Shown here: piece by piece, positions 41,695 to 46,245 of the stretch | Layout of the letters: each line of letters opens with the position of its first letter | Position numbering within the stretch: the first letter of the stretch is position 1 | Assembly: GCF_000220525.1 (NCBI RefSeq) | Contig: NZ_AFPK01000024.1 | Location: forward strand, 1 to 46,245 | Origin: Ochrovirga pacifica | Lineage (GTDB): Bacteria > Bacteroidota > Bacteroidia > Flavobacteriales > Flavobacteriaceae | Reading direction: 5' to 3' | Length of the DNA stretch: 46,245 nucleotides | Notes under the pieces: model-generated | Databases searched by the model: none | Seen by the model: only the letters and a program-made list of their open reading frames with translations | What the model was told of the DNA's origin: nothing | Translations under genes and position numbers: made by a program

Positions 41695-43605
41695 ATGAAT
41701 CATGTAAGACCGTATAGTTTATTTACTGACTTTGATATCTACCTCTTTAAAAATGGAAAACATTTTAGACTTTACGAAAAATTTGGTGCACGCCCTCAAA
41801 CCGTAGATGGTGTAGAGGGAATGTATTTTGCTGTTTGGGCTCCTACAGCCAACAGAGTTTCTGTTGTTGGAGATTTTAATTACTGGAATGACAGCGAGCA
41901 CGTCTTAAACGTAAGATGGGATAGCTCAGGTATTTGGGAAGGATTTATTCCCAACGTAAAAACTGGAGAAGTTTACAAATACAAAATCCACTCTAACAAC
42001 CATGGCATTGTAACAGAAAAATGCGATCCTTACGGTTACCACACAGAACATCCGCCTAAAACAGCTTCTGTAACCTATGATCTTGAAGGATACAAATGGC
42101 AAGATAAAGATTGGATGCAGTATAGAGAAGACAAAAACGGACTAGACAAGCCTTACTCTGTGTACGAAGTTCATTTTGAATCGTGGATGAAAAAAGTAGA
42201 AGAAAATAGATCGTTAAGCTACTGGGAAGCCTCACAAAGCTTAGTGCAGTATGTAAAGGAAATGAATTTTACTCATGTAGAATTTATGCCCATTATGGAA
42301 TACCCTTTTGATCAATCTTGGGGGTATCAAATTACGGGTTACTTTGCTCCTAGTTGTCGTTTTGGCCATCCTAAAGAATTTATGGCACTGATTGATGAGT
42401 TTCATAAAAATGATATTGGGGTAATTCTAGACTGGGTTCCTTCGCATTTCCCTTCCGACAGCCATGGATTAGGAAATTTTGATGGTTCTCATCTTTACGA
42501 ACACCCCGATAAAAGAAAAGGATACCACAAAGATTGGAAAAGCTTGATCTTTAACTACGGAAGAAATGAAGTCCGTTCTTTTTTAATTTCTAATGCATGT
42601 TTTTGGTTAGACAAATATCATATTGATGGTTTGCGTGTAGATGCAGTAGCCTCTATGCTTTACCTTGACTATTCTAGAAAAGATGGAGAATGGGAACCTA
42701 ACCAATACGGAGGTAACGAAAATTTAGAAGCAATTTCTTTCTTAAAAGAATTTAACCAAGAAGTATACAATAGTTTTCCTGGAATACAAACTATTGCCGA
42801 AGAGTCTACAGCTTTTTCTGGAGTAACAAGAGCTGTAAAACACGGAGGCTTAGGTTTTGGAATGAAATGGATGATGGGATGGATGCACGATACTTTAGGT
42901 TATTTTAAAAAAGACCCTATTCATAGAAAATACCATCACAACGAAATCACCTTTAGCTTAGCTTACGCCTTTACCGAAAGATATATGCTGCCTTTATCGC
43001 ATGATGAAGTTGTATACGGAAAAAAATCAATTATAGGACGAATGCCAGGAGATCATTGGCAAAAACTTGCCAATTTGCGTTTGCTTTACGGAAACATGTT
43101 CACCCATCCTGGAGGAAACCTATTGTTTATGGGAGCGGAATTTGGTCAAGAAAACGAATGGAGTTTTGCCAAAAGCTTAGACTGGCATTTGCTAGATTAT
43201 CCCGAATACAAAGGGGTTCAGACATACGTAAAAGACTTAAACACTTTCTTAAAAAACGCTCCTGCCCTGTTTGAAAAAAGCTTTTCTCCTGAAGGGTTTG
43301 AATGGATTAATTACGAAGATGGAGAACACTCCGTACTAAGCTACATCAGAAAAGGTCACAACATAGAAAACGACCTTGTTGTGGTTTGCAACAACACCCC
43401 TGCAGTGCATGAAAATTATCTTATTGGTGTACACAGAAAAGGAAAATTGAAAGAAGTTTTTAATTCTGATGCCACAAAATACGGAGGTAGTGGAGTTCAC
43501 AACAGCAAAGCCATTAAGATTGAAAAAGAAGGTTGGAATTGGAAATCTAATTCCGCAAAAATCACTTTACCGCCACTTGCAGTAGTTATCTTTAAAATAA
43601 TCTAA
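41695..43605 (+). CDS. glgB: 1,4-alpha-glucan branching enzyme
   Basis: GlgB introduces alpha-1,6 branches into glycogen. The 636-residue GH13 protein has an N-terminal CBM48-type domain (FAVWAPTANRVSVVGDFNYW, near 45-65) and the catalytic domain with nucleophile D316 (GLRVDAVASML), acid/base E369 (IAEESTAF) and D437 (LSHDEV). I start it at the ATG at 41695; an in-frame GTG at 41659 lies in the terminator and adds no family-like sequence. A terminator follows it. Confidence 0.95.
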   Translation: MNHVRPYSLFTDFDIYLFKNGKHFRLYEKFGARPQTVDGVEGMYFAVWAPTANRVSVVGDFNYWNDSEHVLNVRWDSSGIWEGFIPNVKTGEVYKYKIHSNNHGIVTEKCDPYGYHTEHPPKTASVTYDLEGYKWQDKDWMQYREDKNGLDKPYSVYEVHFESWMKKVEENRSLSYWEASQSLVQYVKEMNFTHVEFMPIMEYPFDQSWGYQITGYFAPSCRFGHPKEFMALIDEFHKNDIGVILDWVPSHFPSDSHGLGNFDGSHLYEHPDKRKGYHKDWKSLIFNYGRNEVRSFLISNACFWLDKYHIDGLRVDAVASMLYLDYSRKDGEWEPNQYGGNENLEAISFLKEFNQEVYNSFPGIQTIAEESTAFSGVTRAVKHGGLGFGMKWMMGWMHDTLGYFKKDPIHRKYHHNEITFSLAYAFTERYMLPLSHDEVVYGKKSIIGRMPGDHWQKLANLRLLYGNMFTHPGGNLLFMGAEFGQENEWSFAKSLDWHLLDYPEYKGVQTYVKDLNTFLKNAPALFEKSFSPEGFEWINYEDGEHSVLSYIRKGHNIENDLVVVCNNTPAVHENYLIGVHRKGKLKEVFNSDATKYGGSGVHNSKAIKIEKEGWNWKSNSAKITLPPLAVVIFKII

Positions 43606-43630
43606 AAATCACCATTGCAGTACAAGTTCT

Positions 43631-43668
43631 AACTCTCTTTTTCTATTAAGATTAAGAGAGTTTTTTTT
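43631..43668 (+). terminator. Terminator after glgB
   Basis: AACTCTCTT (43631-43639) and AAGAGAGTT (43654-43662) form a 9-bp stem, with a 14-base loop and further T. Confidence 0.85.
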
Positions 43669-43811
43669 ATTCAAACATTAAAAAAAATAGAAAAAAATCA
43701 ACCTTTTTTAAATATCCTTTATTTTTCTAAAAAAACACTTTTTAGAGAGGTGAATTTTATCAATTTTTGTTAATTTGGTTGCATTGCTATTATTCTAAAC
43801 AACTTATAATT

Positions 43812-46208
43812 ATGATTTTAAACGAAAAAATTGAACACAAAGGGAATTTGTTTCCTTCTAAAGTGGTTGATTTTACCAAAGATGTCGATACCTTACATTT
43901 TCATACCGAAAATGGAGTTATACTACAAATGACTATTCTAAGAGACAGTGTGTTTAGATTTCGTTTTGCTACCGAAGCAAAGTTTGAGAATGACTTTTCT
44001 TATGCCATCTCTAAAGAAGCAGTAAAAGGATACAATAAATTAGAAATTACCGAAGACCTAGAAAAATACATTATTACCACATCTAAACTGGTTTGTTACA
44101 TTTCTAAAAACGATTTAAGAACACGTATATACGATGCCGTAGACCACACCCTAATCTCTGAAGACGAACTAGGTTTTCACTGGGAAGAAAGCTACGAGTT
44201 AGGTGGAAATATTGTAAAAATGACCAAAAACTCTCCACAAGGAGAAAGTTTTTATGGACTTGGAGACAAAGCCGACCACACGAACTTAAAAGGAAAACGC
44301 TTTCAAAATTGGGCAACAGATTCTTACGCTTTTGGCCGATATACCGACCCTATTTACAAAGCCATTCCTTTTTTTACAGGGATTCATAACCAAAAAGCAT
44401 ACGGAATTTTCTTTGATAACTCTTTCCGCTCTTATTTTGATTTTTGCTCTGAAAGAAGAAATGTTGCCAGCTTTTGGGCTGATGGAGGAGAGATGAACTA
44501 TTACTTTTTTTACGGACCCAAAATGCAAGATGTTGTTGCTTCTTACACCAACTTAACAGGAGCACCAGAGCTACCTCCTTTATGGGCTTTAGGATACCAT
44601 CAATGTAAATGGAGTTACTATCCGGAATCTAATGTAAAAGAAATCACTCAAAAATTTAGAGACTTACAAATTCCCTGTGATGCCATCTACTTAGACATTG
44701 ATTATATGGAAGGCTTTAGATGCTTTACCTGGAGCAAAGACTATTTTCCAGACCCAAAACGAATGGTTAAAGAACTTTCGGAAGACGGTTACAAAACGGT
44801 AGTAATTATAGATCCAGGAATTAAAATAGATCACGAATACGAAATTTTTAAAGAAGGTCTAGAAAAAGACTATTTCTGTAAACGTGCTGATGGTCCATAC
44901 ATGAAAGGAAAGGTTTGGCCTGGTGAATGTTACTTTCCAGACTTTACCAGAGAAGAAGTTAGAGAATGGTGGGCTGGATTATTTAAAGAGCTTATAGAGG
45001 ATATTGGTGTAAAAGGAGTTTGGAATGACATGAACGAACCTGCTGTAATGGACGTACCCGGAAAATCCTTTCCAGACGATGTAAGACACGATTATGACGG
45101 CAACCCTTGTTCACATAGAAAAGCACACAACATTTACGGAATGCAAATGGCCAAAGCCACCTACATGGGGCTAAAAAAATACAACTATCCTTTAAGACCT
45201 TTTGTAATTACAAGATCTGCTTATGCAGGAACGCAGCGTTACACCTCTACCTGGTTAGGAGACAATGTGGCCAATTGGGAGCACTTATGGATTGCTAATG
45301 TGCAAGCTCAAAGAATGGCAATGTCTGGCTTTTCTTTTGTAGGTTCTGATATTGGTGGATTTGCTCAACAACCTAACGGAGAATTGTATGCTCGTTGGAT
45401 TCAGTTAGGAATATTTCATCCTTTTTGTAGAACACACTCATCAGGAGACCATGGAGATCAAGAGCCCTGGACATTTGGAGAAGAGATTACCAATGTGGTT
45501 CGTAAGTTTATAGAATTACGTTACCAATTATTGCCTTATATCTACACCGCTTTTTACAAATATATCCAAGAGGGAATTCCAATGATTAAATCTCTTGTCT
45601 TATACGATCAAGAAGACAACCAAACTCATTACAGAACAGATGAGTTTATCTCTGGTGAACATATTCTTGCCTGTCCAATAGGAGAACCTAATTCTAAAGG
45701 AAGAAGAGTATATATTCCTCGAGGAAAATGGTTTAACTTTTGGTCTCACGAGCCTGTAGACGGAGGAAAAGAAATGTGGGTAGATGCTGATTTAGACAGC
45801 ATGCCTATTTTTGTTAAAGAAGGTGCTGTAATTCCAAAATACCCTATACAACAATACGTTGGAGAAAAGAAAATTGACAAATTGTATTTAGACATTTTCT
45901 TTAAAGAAGGTAAAGAGGTATCAGATGTTTACGAAGATGCAAACGATGGTTACGATTACACCAAAGGTAGATTTAGCTTAAGAAACTTTACTGTAAAAGG
46001 TAAATCTGACAGCCTAACCATTAAACAACACAAGTCTGGAGCTTTTGTTACAGAATACGATAGTTTTATCATCAATTTGATTGGACTTCCGTTTATTGTA
46101 GGCACCATTAGAATAGACAATGAAGATGTTAGCCTAGAAGAAACCATGATTGGCCTACGTGTCTTAGAAATCCCTAAAGATTTTACTCAGTTAGAAATTT
46201 TAGCTTAA
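43812..46208 (+). CDS. GH31-family alpha-glucosidase
   Basis: A 798-residue glycoside hydrolase of family 31, most likely an alpha-glucosidase that releases glucose from alpha-glucans or maltooligosaccharides. The nucleophile is D406 in GVWNDMNEP, and the acid/base region is in WLGDNVANWEHL (about 485-496). HPFCRTHSSGD and the C-terminal DUF5110-type region are also typical. I see no signal peptide, so it probably acts in the cytoplasm. I start it at the ATG at 43812; the TTG at 43767 is in frame but unlikely. It follows the glycogen genes, which suggests a role in storage-glucan turnover. Confidence 0.9.
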   Translation: MILNEKIEHKGNLFPSKVVDFTKDVDTLHFHTENGVILQMTILRDSVFRFRFATEAKFENDFSYAISKEAVKGYNKLEITEDLEKYIITTSKLVCYISKNDLRTRIYDAVDHTLISEDELGFHWEESYELGGNIVKMTKNSPQGESFYGLGDKADHTNLKGKRFQNWATDSYAFGRYTDPIYKAIPFFTGIHNQKAYGIFFDNSFRSYFDFCSERRNVASFWADGGEMNYYFFYGPKMQDVVASYTNLTGAPELPPLWALGYHQCKWSYYPESNVKEITQKFRDLQIPCDAIYLDIDYMEGFRCFTWSKDYFPDPKRMVKELSEDGYKTVVIIDPGIKIDHEYEIFKEGLEKDYFCKRADGPYMKGKVWPGECYFPDFTREEVREWWAGLFKELIEDIGVKGVWNDMNEPAVMDVPGKSFPDDVRHDYDGNPCSHRKAHNIYGMQMAKATYMGLKKYNYPLRPFVITRSAYAGTQRYTSTWLGDNVANWEHLWIANVQAQRMAMSGFSFVGSDIGGFAQQPNGELYARWIQLGIFHPFCRTHSSGDHGDQEPWTFGEEITNVVRKFIELRYQLLPYIYTAFYKYIQEGIPMIKSLVLYDQEDNQTHYRTDEFISGEHILACPIGEPNSKGRRVYIPRGKWFNFWSHEPVDGGKEMWVDADLDSMPIFVKEGAVIPKYPIQQYVGEKKIDKLYLDIFFKEGKEVSDVYEDANDGYDYTKGRFSLRNFTVKGKSDSLTIKQHKSGAFVTEYDSFIINLIGLPFIVGTIRIDNEDVSLEETMIGLRVLEIPKDFTQLEILA

Positions 46209-46245
46209 GTACTTGCTATATTCCATAAAAAAAGCAAAATCCTTT

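Noticed and set aside
1..46245. tRNA genes, insertion sequences and prophage genes
   Set aside because: None was recognised on either strand by reading: no T-loop-like tRNA ends, no transposase and no phage structural gene.

Overview
This AT-rich window looks like chromosome from a marine member of the Flavobacteriaceae (Bacteroidota). The main reasons are promoters of the Bacteroidota type (TTG near -33, TAnnTTTG near -7), a short primary sigma factor without region 1.1, a SusC/SusD pair, a type IX secretion sorting tail, DUF2480, DUF3078, DUF2911 and DUF4286 proteins, and an enlarged PurF-like amidotransferase. I see no tRNA, rRNA, CRISPR array, insertion sequence or prophage. Most of the window is core metabolism, with a few accessory genes.

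Layout. 1-2.05 kb: a promoter reading out of the left edge, a small secreted protein with a duplicated motif, and an orphan NarL-type response regulator. 2.07-4.94 kb (minus): a PurF-like amidotransferase downstream of a PfkB sugar kinase. 5.04-7.19 kb (plus): an Fe-S group (sufE, a MIP18/DUF59 protein, DUF2480) followed by a DUF3078 membrane protein. 7.25-8.93 kb (minus): hflX with a YhcH-family gene. 9.0-11.8 kb (plus): an endonuclease/exonuclease/phosphatase protein, the primary sigma factor and rpe. 11.87-13.16 kb (minus): citrate synthase. 13.5-20.5 kb (plus): ilvD-ilvB-ilvN-ilvC and then ilvA, covering isoleucine/valine synthesis except the transaminase.

20.95-29.3 kb is a small polysaccharide-utilization locus. 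It holds a SusC transporter, a SusD lipoprotein and a PKD-containing surface lipoprotein on plus, with a convergent S1 sulfatase on minus and no glycoside hydrolase. This suggests, by inference, uptake of a sulfated marine glycan. 29.5-35.2 kb (minus) holds leuS, an orphan HAMP histidine kinase overlapping an enoyl-CoA hydratase gene, and a DUF4286 gene behind a 17-bp hairpin. 35.4-36.8 kb (minus) holds a type IX sorting-tail protein and a DUF2911 protein. 36.98-38.77 kb (plus) is lepA. 38.9-46.2 kb (plus) is a glycogen cluster, glgA-glgC-glgB plus a GH31 alpha-glucosidase.

Transcription units are separated by clear stem-loop terminators, several of which serve convergent genes from both sides. 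The observations most worth checking are an AT-rich replaced segment inside leuS just before KMSKS, structured repeats in every gap of the ilv operon, a probably leaderless hflX transcript, the 17-bp hairpin before DUF4286, the PurF-like protein with an altered PRPP loop, and DUF2480 as a possible Fe-S accessory factor. I found no clearly new multi-gene system.
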